Shown piece after piece: positions 1-12,700 of a stretch of 64,000 nucleotides of DNA (its first letter is position 1; every line of letters starts with the position of its first letter). The translations under genes and the position numbers were made by a program. Source of the DNA: Plecoglossus altivelis (lineage: Eukaryota > Chordata > Actinopteri > Osmeriformes > Plecoglossidae). The stretch lies in assembly GCA_036571765.1 (NCBI GenBank), contig BROE01000020.1, forward strand, positions 18,760,804-18,824,803, read 5' to 3'. The notes under the pieces are model-generated. The model saw only the letters and a program-made list of their open reading frames with translations. It was not told the origin of the DNA and did not search any database.

Positions 1-167
1 TGTGTGTGTGTGGTGTTCAGTGAACTGCAGTGTACACAGTAAGATTACGAGCTGTGTATGTGTGTACCCGTCGCGATGCAGTTACACCATAAGGGTCTCT
101 CACGCACCGTGTGGTGGTGCTGTGTGTGTGTGTCGTGTGTGTGGTGTGGTGTCGTCGTGTGTGTGTG

Positions 168-200
<33 letters not shown>

Positions 201-277
201 GGTGTCGTGTTACCAGTGATGCGTTACAACCAGTAGCGTTTCCAGCACTGTGTGTGTCGTTGTGCGTGTGTGTGTGT

Positions 278-341
<64 letters not shown>

Positions 342-679
342 TCCAGTGATGCAGTTACACACCAGTAAAGGTATTACATGGCATGGTGTGTGTGTGTGTG
401 TTTCCAGATGATTGCAGTTTACACAGTAAGGTTTACACACACTGTGCTGTGTGTGTGTGTGTGTGTGTCGTGTGTGTGTGTGTGTGTGGTGTGTGTGTGT
501 GTGTGTGTGTGTGTTGTGTGTGTGTGTGTGTGTGTGTGTGTGATGTAGTGTGTGTGTTCTCAGTGATGCAGGTTACACAGTAAGGTACAGCACTGTGGTG
601 TTAGTGTGTGTTCACGTGATGCAGTTACACAGCTAAGTAGTTTACAAGCAAACCGTGTGTCGTGTGTGTGTGTTTCCAG
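1..679 (+). repeat. GT-rich intronic array with splice-acceptor-like units and poly(T)
   Basis: Runs of (GT)n are interrupted about eight times by degenerate copies of ttccagtgatgcag followed by ttacacagtaaggt. The clearest are near 13, 70, 211, 341, 404, 558 and 610. The last ttccagtgatgcag is the acceptor and start of the st7l exon at 680. A pure poly(T) run of about 51 occupies 279-329. Confidence 0.8.
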
Positions 680-758
680 TGATGCAGAAGGGCTGGAGAG
701 AGAGGAGCCCTCAGGCCAGAATCAGAGCAGCGTATCAGGCCATCGAGCTCAACCACGA
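680..758 (+). CDS. st7l: st7l exon encoding MQKGWRERSPQARIRAAYQ
   Basis: The exon is 79 nt: two bases completing a codon, 25 codons (MQKGWRERSPQARIRAAYQ then AIELNH) and two trailing bases. The acceptor is gtgtttccag at 670-679 and the donor GTAGGT starts at 759. The peptide matches the ST7L segment MQKAWRERNPPARIKAAYQ. It is the first recognisable exon in the window. The intron before it is a GT-rich array whose unit repeats this acceptor and the first eight exon bases. Confidence 0.85.
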
Positions 759-3700
759 GTAGGTTCCACCTCTGCAGCTCTGCTCTAACCTTTCTCTAAC
801 GCTGGTATAACACTGTTAACAGCATGTGTATGTGTGCTTGTGTATATGTGTGCAAGCGTGTGTGTAAGCGTGTGTATAATCCTGCATGCATGTGCGTGTG
901 TGTGCACGTGCGTGTGTGTACACGTGCATGTGCATGTGCATCTGCTGTGGTCGTGTGTGTGCACGTGTGTCGTGTGTGTGCTGTGTGTGCTGTGTGTGTG
1001 CGTCGATGTGTGTGTGTGTGCCGTGGTTCGCGTGCGTTGCGCGTGCAGGTGCTGGACTCGCTGGCACTCACGTCTCCCTCGCCCGAGAGGAGGACTGCTA
1101 CCATCACAGAGGCTGAAAGGCTGTTTAAACAGGCCCTGCGGAGCGGTGAGGCTTCACACATTAATACACACGTGTACAGATACACACACACCTGCAGGAC
1201 CATGACCATGCTGGACCCACACCTCCACAGCAGAAGAGTTACTGTGTTGTTTGTTTAGCGTTTGATCCTGTGTGTTTTTAGTGAGACATGATTGTCTTTC
1301 TGTTTCTCTATGCGCTCTCTCTTGTCTCTTCATCTCTCTCTTGTCTCCCTCCTCTCTCTCCTTGTCCTCTCCTCTTCTCTCGTCTCTCTCCCTGCTCTCC
1401 TTGTCTCCTCCCCCTTCTCCTTGTCCTCCTCTCCTCCTCTCCTGTCTCTTCTCCTGCTCTCTTCTGTCTCCTTCCTCTCTCTCCTTTCTCTCTCCTTCTT
1501 CTCCTTGTCTCCACTCTCCCTCTCTCTCTTGTCTCTCTCCTCTCTCTCTCTGTCTCCTCTCCCTCTCTCTCTCTGTCTCCTCTCCCTCTCTTCTCTGTCT
1601 CTCATCCTCTCTCTCTGTCTCCTCTCCTCTCTCGTCTCTCTCTCTCTCCATCTCCCTCTCTCTGTTCCTCTCCTCTCTCGTCTCTCTCACTCTCCGTCAA
1701 ACTCTCGTCTCCTCTCTCTTCATCTACTGTCTACATCTCCCTCTTCCGCTCTCTCTCTCCCCCCCCCAACCCCAGCCTCATCGCTCCAACCCATCCAGCT
1801 CCCCCTCCACCCCCCCCCACCCTCTCTCCTCTCTTTCTCCCATAGGCTGGGTAAAGACACCACTTACTGGTATATATCACAACGAAGGCTGGCTATGTGT
1901 GCTCGCAAGCTGGGCCGGATAAAGGAAGCGGTGAAGATGATGAGAGATGTGAGTGTCTTTCCCAGTTTCCTAACCCTGAACCTGCCAGGCCGGCAACCGT
2001 CACCCCGGCAACCATCACCCCGGCAACCAGCCCCCTGGCAACCAGCCCCTTGGCAACCAGCCCCTTGGCAACCAGCCCCCTGGCAACCAGCACCTCGGCC
2101 AGCCCTCACACCATCCACCCCCGCGCCCAATACGCCCCCCCACCCCCACCACCACCCCTCCCAGATTTACCCTACACGCGTAAAGTGTATACTGTGTACT
2201 ATACCATGCTGTACTGTCTGACTAACCAGAAGTGTAGGACGTTAACAGGAAGTAGACCTGTGTTGTTGTTGCTGACAGCGCCCTCTGCTGGACAGGCCAG
2301 GACACGGTAGGAGGCAGGTGGTAACTGTTCTCTCCTCCCCTCCAGTTAATGAAAGAGTTCCCTCTGTTGGGGATGTTAAATATACATGAAAACCTCCTGG
2401 AGGCCTTGTTAGAGCTGCAGGCATACGCCGACGTGCAAGCGGTCCTCGCCAAATACGACGGTAAGATGGCATGCGTGGTGTTGGGTGTGAGGGGCGGGGC
2501 GGGGCGCGGCGGACACGGCCCCCCCGGGGGCTTTCCCGCCGCGACCTCGCCGCCTGGGCTGCATGCGGACTGCATGGTTTTCAAGATTCCTTCCTCTTGC
2601 GTCCCTCTGCTGTAGATATCAGCTTGCCAAAGTCCGCTACGATATGCTACACATCCGCTCTGCTGAAAGCCCGGGCGGTGTCAGATAAGTACGCAGCTCA
2701 GCGCCAAGTCTCTCCGTGCTCAGGGCTGTCTGGTCGGGCCGCCAGGCAGCGGAGCGTGGGGGGGAACTGGCTACTCTTTGATCTGGGGTTCAGTTAAGGA
2801 ATGTTGAACGTGTTCGATATCAAGGCGCATTAAGACGCTGAGTTATGAGCAAGGTCTTACTCTTTGGTTTTTGGGTTTAGATTGATGGCCGAGGAGGAGG
2901 CTGCTACCATCACAGAGGCTGAAAGGCTGTTTAAACAGGCCCTGCGGAGCGGTGAGGCTTCACACATTAATACACACGTGTACAGATACACACACACACC
3001 TGCAACCATTGACCATGCTGGACCCACACCTCCACAGCAGAAGAGTTACTGTGTTGTTTGTTTAGCGTTTGATCCTGTGTGTTTTTAGTGAGACATGATT
3101 GTCTTTCTGTTTCTCTATCGCCTCTCCTTGTCTCCTCTCCCTCTCTCTCCTTGTCTCCTCTCCCTCTCTCTCCTTGTCTCCTCTCCCTCTCTCTCTCTGT
3201 CTCCTCTCCCTCTCTCTCCTTGTCTCCTCTCCCTCTCTCTCCTTGTCTCCTCTCCCTCTCTCTCCTTGTCTCCTCTCCCTCTCCTCATCTCTGTCTCCTC
3301 TCCCCTCTCTCCTTTCTCCTCTCCCTTCTCTTCCTTGTTTCTCCTTCTCCTCTCTCTCCTGGTCTCCTGCTCCCTCTCTCTCTCTGCTCCTCTCCCTCCT
3401 CCTCTGGTCTCCCTCCCTCCCTCCTCTCTGTCTCCTCCTCCCTCTCCTCCTCTGTTCCTCTCTCCCTTCTCTCTCTCTCTCTCTCTCCCTCTCCCTCTCT
3501 CTGTCTCCTCTCCCTCTCTCTCTCTCTCCCTCTCTCTCTGTCTCCTCTCTCTTTCTCTCTGTCTACTCTCCCTCTTCCCCTCTCTCTGTCTCCTCTCCCT
3601 CTCTTTCACTCTCTATCTCCTCTTTTTGTTCCCTCTCTCTCTGTATCTCTCTCTCTTTCTCCCATAGCTGGTAAAGACATCAACTTACTGGTATATATCA

Positions 3701-6700
3701 AACGAAGGCTGGCTATGTGTGCTCGCAAGCTGGGCCGGATAAAGGAAGCGGTGAAGATGATGAGAGATGTGAGTGTCTTTCCCAGTTTCCTAACCCTGAA
3801 CCTGCCAGGCCGGCAACCGTCACCCCGGCAACCATCACCCCGGCAACCAGCCCCCTGGCAACCAGCCCCTTGGCAACCAGCCCCTTGGCAACCAGCCCCC
3901 TGGCAACCAGCACCTCGGCCAGCCTCTCACACCATCACCCTCACCCCCACCCCACCCCCCTCCCATTACCTACACCGTAAAGTGTATACTGTGTACTATA
4001 CCATGCTGTACTGTCTGACTAACCAGAAGTGTAGGACGTTAACAGGAAGTAGACCTGTGTTGTTGTTGCTGACAGCGCCCTCTGCTGGACAGGCCAGGAC
4101 ACGGTAGGAGGCAGGTGGTAACTGTTCTCTCCTCCCCTCCAGTTAATGAAAGAGTTCCCTCTGTTGGGGATGTTAAATATACATGAAAACCTCCTGGAGG
4201 CCTTGTTAGAGCTGCAAGCATACGCCGACGTGCAAGCGGTCCTCGCCAAATACGACGGTAAGATGGCATGCGTGGTGTTGGGTGTGAGGGGCGGGGCGCG
4301 GCGGACACGGCCCCCCCGGGAGCTTTCCCGCCGCGACCTCGCCGCCTGGGCTGCATGCGGACTGCATGGTTTTCAAGATTCCTTCCTCTTGCGTCCCTCT
4401 GCTGTAGATATCAGCTTGCCAAAGTCCGCTACGATATGCTACACATCCGCTCTGCTGAAAGCCCGGGCGGTGTCAGATAAGTACGCAGCTCAGCGCCAAG
4501 TCTCTCCGTGCTCAGGGCTGTCTGGTCGGGCCGCCAGGCAGCGGAGCGTGGGGGGGAACTGGCTAATCTTTGATCTGGGGTTCAGTTAAGGAATGTTGAA
4601 CGTGTTCGATATCAAGGCGCATTAAGACGCTGAGTTATGAGCAAGGTCTTACTCTTTGGTTTTTGGGTTTAGATTGAAGGGAGGGAGGGAGTGGTGTACA
4701 GTTCATATAACAGCGTTATCATTATTTCCTGATTGTCTTTCTTAACTCTTCTGTTTGTTCCCCTCCATCCCTCCTCCTCTCTGCCCCCCCTCTACTCTCC
4801 CATCCCTCTCCTCCTCTCCTACACACTCTTCTCCTGTCCTCTTCTCCTCCTCGTCACTCCCCCCTCCTCCTCTTCTTTCCCCCCCTTCCTCCTCGGTTCT
4901 CCTCTCTGCCCCTCCTCCTCTCCTCCAAACCTCCTGATCCTCCCCTCCTTTCATCCTCCTCTCCACCATCTCCCCCTCCTCTCCCTCCGACCTCCCTCTT
5001 CCTCCCCTCCCCTCCCTCCCTCCCCTCTCCTCCCCTCCCCTTCTTCTCCTCCTCCTCCCCTCTTCCTCCATCCCCTCTCTTTCCTCTCCTCCGTCCCCTC
5101 TCCTCCCTCACCCTCCTCCCTCCCCTCTCCTCCCTCCCCTCTCCTCCCCCTCCCCTCTTCTCCTCCTCCCTCCCCTCTTCTCCATCCCCTCTTTCCTCTC
5201 CCTCGTTCCCCTCTCTCCCTTCCCCTTCTCCTCTCCTCTCCCCTCCTCCCCCTCCCCTCTCCTCCTCCCTCCCCTCTCCTCCCCTCCCCTCTCCTCCTCC
5301 CTCCCCTCTCCTCCCTCCTCTCCCCAGGTTTTCACCAGAGGCAGCCTCCAGGAGGGGTCTGAGTACAGCAGAGATGAACGCTGTGGAAGCCATACACAGA
5401 GCTGTGGAGTTCAACCCACACGTGCCAAAGGTCAGTCCCAGACACTGAAGGTCAAAGGTCAGACATTGTTGGTCAAAGGTCAGTCCCAGACACTGTGTAG
5501 GTCAAAGTTCAGTCTCATACACTGTGCAGGTCAAAGGTCAGTCCCAAACACTGTAGGTCAAAGGTCAGTCTCAGACACTGTGCAGGTCAAAGGTCTGTAC
5601 CCTTTGTTGCATTTTTGTTAAGAGATTATAATTGTTGCAAATTGTTGTAAATGCACACAGCCCTTTGACTCTGGACTACAAAACACCAATAGAACGTTTC
5701 CCCTCTGATCCTTGTTTTGCAACCAGCAGATGGCAGTATTGCTTTGCTTAGTGTAACAGTCCAGAAGTGAGAGCTGTACAGGCATCCTTCATACCAAACC
5801 AATACTACACCGTAGACCACAACTAAATCATTGCTCCTTGAGTCCTCTGTCCTTGTCAGCTCTGTAACACAGTGAAGAAGGAGTTTCTGGGGAAAGGGCC
5901 CATTAGTCATCTCCTTGCACCTATAAGGAGCAGCCTTCTGTGAGAGAGGGCTTGTGTTTGTCTTATAAACAGTATGGTGTTTGTCCACGGTTAATTAGTC
6001 TACTGTACAGTGTTGTTGTCTGTGGATGGGGGTAGGGACAAGAGCCAGGGCCATGGATGGGGGCAGAGGTCAGGGATAGGGCCCGAAGACAGGGCCCAAG
6101 CCAGGGTTAGAGAGTAGGGATGCTGGGCCCAGGGGCCAGGGGTGGGGGGGTAGGGATGCAGCTCTGCAGTCACACCCTGGTGATCTGCAGCTGTACCCTC
6201 TTCCCACAGGGATTAGGGTTGGGTGTCACACACAGGCTGGTCTGCAGGCAGGGTGGGTTGTGTCTCTGCTCTCCTGTTGGAGACAGAAAGGTGTGTGTGT
6301 GTGTGTGTGTGTGTGTTGATGCCTTTGATCCAGGCTTTGATGTGAGAGCCCTCATCATCCTTCATCTCTATATCCCTCTACTGCCCCAGGCTGTCCTGCT
6401 GCTCCTCCCCTCCTCTCTACTCTTACACCTCCTCCCCTCTCCCCTCTTCCCCCTTCTCCTCTCTTCTCTCTCCTCTCTTCCCCCTTCTCCTCTCTTCCCT
6501 CTTGTCCTCTCTTCTCTCTCCTCTCTTCTCTTCTCCTCTCTTCCCCCTTCTCTTCTCTTCTCTCACCTCTTTTTGCTCTCCTCTCTTTTCTCTCTCCTCT
6601 GTCCCCCTTCTCCTCTCTTCCCCCTTCTCCTCTCTTCCCCCTTCTCCTCTCTTCTCTCTCTTCTCTTCTCTCTCACCTCTCTTTGCTCTCCTCTCTCTTC

Positions 6701-9700
6701 TCTCTCCTCTGTCCCCCTTCTCCTCTCTTCTCTCTCCTCCCTCTTTGTTCTCCTCTCTCTTCTCTCTCCTCTCTTCTCTTCTCTCTCCTCTCTTCTCTCT
6801 CCTCTCTTCTCTCTCCCCTCTCCTCCTCCCCTTTTCTCCCCTCTCCCATGTTCTCCTCTTCTCTGCTCTTCCCTCTCCCCAACCACTTTTTCTCCTCTTT
6901 GTCTCTCCTCTCTCCTCCTCTTCTCCTCTCATCGCCTCCCCCCTTCTCTCCTCTCCTGTATTTCCTGTGGTTGCCAGCAGTAACAGAGCCAGCGTAGGAT
7001 GGGCCTGGTTTCCAGCAGAGCCCATGCCCATCTGGGTCTGCTCCTGGGGGGAAACAGTGAGAGGGTTCCTAGTCCCAGTCAGGTGTGTGATTTAACGCCA
7101 TAGAGCCGAGGGTCTATACACAGTCAGGGGGAGGGTGTGTATGTTTTGCGTGACGTTGCGTGGTGATGAATGCGCTTGAAGCCGAGTGGGGCCTAACAGC
7201 GCAGCCACCCGGCTAGCTAGCTCCGTCCAGGCGGATGCCACGGACTCGCTGGACCGGAGCGAAGCGCTCGCGGTTGTGGGTGGGCTGTACGTCTCTGCCT
7301 CTCCTAGTGCATTTTATGCTTCAGATGACAAGACCCCCAACAAAGACGTACGTTCTCTCCTCCGCGCGGACCGCGTGAGCTCCTGGCTTCTGTCACCCTT
7401 GGACAGGCGGAGGAATGAAGGCTGTATAGACGTGCGTCCTGCGTCCTGCGCTTGTGTTGTTGTCGGTGTGAGCAGTGACTCATCTCTTATGTTGCGTTCG
7501 CACCAAACGCCAAGATAAGATTTTGCGCGTCAAGATTACGAGCGGAGTGTCGTGCTGATTTGCATCCATCGCGTTTTTCACTTGGGTTGAACATTCAAGT
7601 TGAAATGATCAAATGTCGAGCGAAAAATGTGGTGAAAGTTTGTCGGTGTTGACATTTATACGCCAATACTTTGCATTTATTTATAGTGGTCATGTTGGAC
7701 ATGGTTAACCACGGGGGGAAATGGTTGGCTGCTAGCGATTTGCCCGAACAAACACAAATTAACGCGAAGCAAAAGTTTGCTTCATTCTCACACAGCATGT
7801 GCAAGTTATCTTGGCTGTGCTAGTGGTAGTAGCAGTCAGTAGCTTACTAGTTGTAGTATTAGCTGTGCTAGCGGTGTTAGCTAAGCTAGCTGTAGCAGTG
7901 TTAGCTGTGCTAGCTGTAGTGGTGTCAGCTCAGCTAGCTGTAGCGGTGTTAGCTCAGCTAGCTGTAACAGTGTTACCTCAGCTAGCTGTAGCGGTGTTAG
8001 CTCAGCTAGCTGTAGCGGTGTTAGCTGTATTAACTGTGTTTGTAACCCTAACCCTTGAAGCTGTGCTGGTTTGATGAGCAGTGCTAGCTGTAGCAGCAGG
8101 GCCCATGAGTTCATAGTACAGAGACATAATGCCACATCACATGAGGAGTACTGTAGTAAATGCCTTACACAGGTCAGCTGTCCAGGGATGGAGGGAGAAG
8201 GGGAGGGGAAGGAAGGAAGGAAAGGCAAGCAGGCAGGAAAGAAAGGAAGGAAGGAGGGAAGGAAGGAAGGAAAGGCAGGCAGGAAAGAAAGGAAGGAAGG
8301 AGGGAAGGAAGGAAGGAAGGAAGGAGGGAAGGAAGGAATGAAAGGCAAGCAGGCAGGCAGGAAAGAAAGAAAGGAAGGAAGGAAGGAAGAAAGGAGGGAA
8401 GGAAGGAAGGAAAGGCAGGCAGGAAAGAAAGGAAGGAAGGAAGGAAGGAGGGAAGGAAGGAAGGAAGGAAGGAAAGGCAGGCAGGAAAGAAAGGAAGGAA
8501 GAAAGGAAGGAAGGAAGGAGGGAGGGAAGGAAGGAAGGAAGGAAGGAAGGAAGGAAGGAGGGAAGGAAGGAAGGAGAGGCGGATGGTGGCTGATGTCATT
8601 GTTTTCTATGTGTTCCCTTGTGCTAAATGTCGAAGATTAAAATCAGAGGGAGGCTTATGAGTTGTGCTCTGGCTTATGAGTGTTCCAGGATAAAAAGAGA
8701 ACGCAGATGAAACTCAATCCCTTCATCAAAGAGTCGGTAGACGAGAGGGGGGGGGGAGGGGGGAAAGGGAGGGGCAGAGGGCTGAGGTGTTACCCGTACT
8801 CATGCCAGGGGGCACAGCTGTCTGTCTGAGGCTTTGGATTTACCCCTTAACCCCTCGACCTTCACACTCCCTCCCCCCCCCTCTCCCTGCATCACCTAGA
8901 TGCTGAGCTGGGCTCTTCCTGTCCTTGGGTTGGAGTGTGTTAACAGACTTTCTACATGCATGCTGAAACATGGTTCTACCCCAGGATCCTCCAACCCCAG
9001 CCTCTATCCTCCATGTCCAGCCCCCAGCCTCTGACCCTACCCCAGCCTCTATCCTCCATGTCCAGCCCCCAGCCTCTGACCCTACCCCAGCCTCTTCCCT
9101 CCATGTCCAGCCCCCAGCCTCTGACCCTACCCCAGCCTCTATCCTCCATGTCCAGCCCCCAGCCTCTGACCCTATCCCAGCCTCTTCCCTCCATGTCCAG
9201 CCCCCAGCCTCTGACCCTACCCCAGCCTCTTCCCTCCATGTCCAGCCCCCAGTCTCTGACCCTACCCCAGCCTCTATCCTCCATGTCCAGCCCCCAGCCT
9301 CTGACTTTACCCCAGCCTCTTCCCTCCATGTCCAGCCCCCAGCCTCTGACCCTACCCCAGCCTCTTCCCTCCATGTCCAGCCCCCAGCCTCTAACCCTAC
9401 CCCAGCCTCTTCCCTCAGCCTCACCTCTTTCCCTATATCTCCAGACTCCAGCCTCAGATCATCTCTCCAGCCCCCAGCCTCCCCTCTGTCCCTCCAGCCT
9501 CACCCCCCTGCCCTGATGTGGGCCCCTGGGTCTGAGGGTGGCAGAGGGGAGCAGGGGGGAGCAGGGGGGAGCAGGAGGGAGCAGGGGGGCATCCCTCCGG
9601 GCTTGCTGGCTTAAGCCTGTGACCATGGGGGGGATTAGACAGGATTAACTGTGGAGTAACCTTCCCAAAAGGGCAGGCTGAACCCTGGGGCAGTGAGTCG

Positions 9701-12700
9701 GGGTCCTCAGCCATGATGAAGCCCTGGGCTGGAACCCTGAAGGGCTGCATGGCTTCTTGGGACAGGTTCACATACTTGTATCTTAACCAACAATAACGTT
9801 TTTAGCGCACATGGGAAAGGTTACGAAAATGAAGGATTAGAAATGCGTAGTATTTCGGTGGTTTGGGTTAGGGTCAGGGCTTGGGTTAGGGTGTGGGTTT
9901 GGGTTAGGGTCAGGGCTTGGGTTAGGGTGTGGGATTTGACCAGGAACTGGGAGGAAGAACCACACAGATTAGCCTGCGCACACACATTCGCACACACACA
10001 TTCTCACACATATATACACACTCACACACACACAAAAGAACAATAACACACATGCATACACTCATGTGCCCACACACACTCTAGTACAACACAGGAACAC
10101 TTGTGCACACTCTCACACACACACTCTCGTACAACACAATAACACTCATGCACACACTCACAGACACAAACATACAGCATCTAGTGGGATTGTTCCCACT
10201 TGAACAATTGCAAAATAGGGCTCTCAGCTAATACCTCAGCGATGTCTGTGGTTGAACTGAACAGCGAGGGGATTGCTCAATGGTGGATGAGGGATTGTGG
10301 ATGGTGAATGAGGTGTTGATTTAGGAAAGAGACGCTGCTTTAATGAATGTGAGGAATGAGTTTGAACGGAGTTTGAAAAGATTGTGCGTTCACTGTTGTT
10401 AGAAGAAAACTTGGCCAGTGATTTGACCGTATCGGGTTGGTGAAGACTTGTGGAGCAGAGAGTTGGGTTGGACCACAGATTTAATTCAGCTTTAGGATTG
10501 AAGATATGTAGATCTTTCCTGATAGACTCTACAATACTAAACATCTACAAAACTATAAAGTCAGTCTATGCACACTTATAGGATGATTCTATACAAACCT
10601 TTATGATGAGTTTGTACTGGCTCATGATGGGTCTGGTCCCATTACGAACAGTGTCTCCTCTCTCCCCAGTACCTGCTAGCGAGAATAGGTCTGGTCCCTT
10701 TACGAACGGTGTCTCCTCTCTCCCCAGTACCTGCTAGCGAGAATAGGCCTGGTCCCATTACGAACAGTGTCTCCTCTCTCCTCAGTACCTGCTAGAGAGG
10801 ATGGGCCTGGTCCCATTATGAACGGTGTCTCCTCTCTCCTCAGTACCTGCTAGTGAGGATGGGCCTGGTCCCATTACGAACGGTGTCTCCTCTCTCCCCA
10901 GTACCTGCTAGCGAGGATGGGCCTGGTCCCATTATGAACAGTGTCTCCTCTCTCCCCAGTACCTGCTAGCGAGGATGGGCCTGGTCCCATTATGAACAGT
11001 GTCTCCTCTCTCCTCAGTACCTGCTAGAGAGGATGGGCCTGGTCCCATTATGAACAGTGTCTCCTCTCTCCCCAGTCCCTGATAGAGAGGATGGGCCTGG
11101 TCCCATTATGAACAGTGTCTCCTCTCTCCCCAGTACCTGCTAGCGAGGATGGGCCTGGTCCCATTATGAACGGTGTCTCCTCTCTCCTCAGTACCTGCTA
11201 GTGAGGATGGGCCTGGTCCCATTATGAACGGTGTCTCCTCTCTCCTCAGTACCTGCTAGTGAGGATGGGCCTGGTCCCATTATGAACAGTGTCTCCTCTC
11301 TCCTCAGTACCTGCTAGAGATGAAGAGCCTGATCCTGCCTCCAGAACACATCCTGAAGCGGGGCGACAGCGAGGCTGTGGCCTACGCCTTCTTTCACCTG
11401 CAGCACTGGAAGAGAGCAGAGGGAGCCCTCAACCTGCTGCACTGCACCTGGGAGGGCAGTACGTACCTGCTCACACCTGCTCACATCAACACACACCTGC
11501 TCACACACACACACTGCTGTCAGGTACACACACACGCGCACGGACACAGACACAGACACATATACATATTCACACACACTCAGCACACACTGCTCACACA
11601 CAGACACTGGCACACACGCAACCTGCTCACACACATCTGGTACACACAATACAGACATTTTGTAGGGCCAGATTGCCCACAGGACAAGAAGCAGCCTGAC
11701 ACAAGCACAACCTACAGAACACAGCACCCATGTACTCATACGCACACACACCACTTTAGATGCACCATCCCACAGACCATTTCTAACAACACAATGACAA
11801 CACATAATGTTGACTATATAGTGCACACACACTCCAGCTGTCAGGACTCTCCTTCCTCCGCGTCGTCATCTGACAAGGTGTGTTTGCTTCGTCTCTCGGT
11901 GTGTTCTGTGGTTCTGCTACTGAGCTTTTCCGGATCATTCTACACTGGGCGAAGGGGCATCTGGTGTATACATGATTAACATCGTGCGCAGGGATGTGTA
12001 TCAGATCTGTGGAGAGCTGCTTCCGGAGCATGTTGGGAGGTAGGTGTAGGGTCCCCACCGGAGAATGGCCTCTCTTGGGCTTCAATAAGATAGGCTAACA
12101 TGGTCGTCTGGCTTATACTCAGCCTGGTCTCTCTAGCTTTCTTAATGTAGTTGCCTGTCACGCAAGCTCTCTTCCTCTTTCTATCTCTCTCTTTCCTCTC
12201 CCTCTCTCTCTTCTTCTCTCTTTCTCTTTTTGTCTCTGTGTCTCTCTCTAGGAGTCGCTGTATTTGTGTCTCTCTTTTCTTTGTGTCTCTCTCTTTCTGT
12301 CAGTGGTGCTTCTACTCTGTTCTCTGCTCCTCTCTCTGGCTCGTCTTTCAGAGTTTGTCTGTGTACCCAAAGAAGGAGCTCCCTTTCTTCATCTTGTTCA
12401 CGGCGGGCCTCTGCTCCTTCACTGCCATGCTGGCCATGCTCACACACCAGTTCCCAGAGCTCATGGGAGTCTCTTGCAAGGAGTTAACTGTCTGTCTTTT
12501 CCCTTGTCTCGCTCTCTTTTCTCGCTCTCCCGTTCTAACTCTTAACCTCAATATCATCCCTCGCTGTCCTCCTCGAGCTTCTTCTCATTCAGCTCTCTCG
12601 CGGTTTCTAACTTCGAAATCTCCTCTCTCCCTCTCTCTCTTCCTTCCTTCTTCTCTCGTCCGTGTCTCTCTATCGCACACAGTGCCCTTCTCTGCTCCTT

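Larger units (their letters stand above)
1080..4676 (+). repeat. 1.8-kb direct tandem duplication within st7l
   Basis: Two copies, about 1080-2884 and 2885-4676, carry the same four exon segments and introns. The distance between equivalent points is 1792-1820 bp. Differences are mostly lengths of the TC tracts plus small indels. The left breakpoint is inside the AEEE codons and the right one in the intron after the SDK exon (at tttagattga). Copy 1 has broken exons; copy 2 has readable ones. Confidence 0.9.

Noticed and set aside
1272..2221. Long plus-strand open frames rich in Ser/Leu
   Set aside because: They run through TC-rich repeats and are open only because pyrimidine tracts contain no stop codons. 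The real exon at 1846-1948 lies at the end of this stretch but is frameshifted.
9850..9930. Interstitial telomere repeat
   Set aside because: Contains GGGTTAGGGT but alternates with GGGTCAGGGCTT, and the period is not six; ordinary minisatellite more likely.
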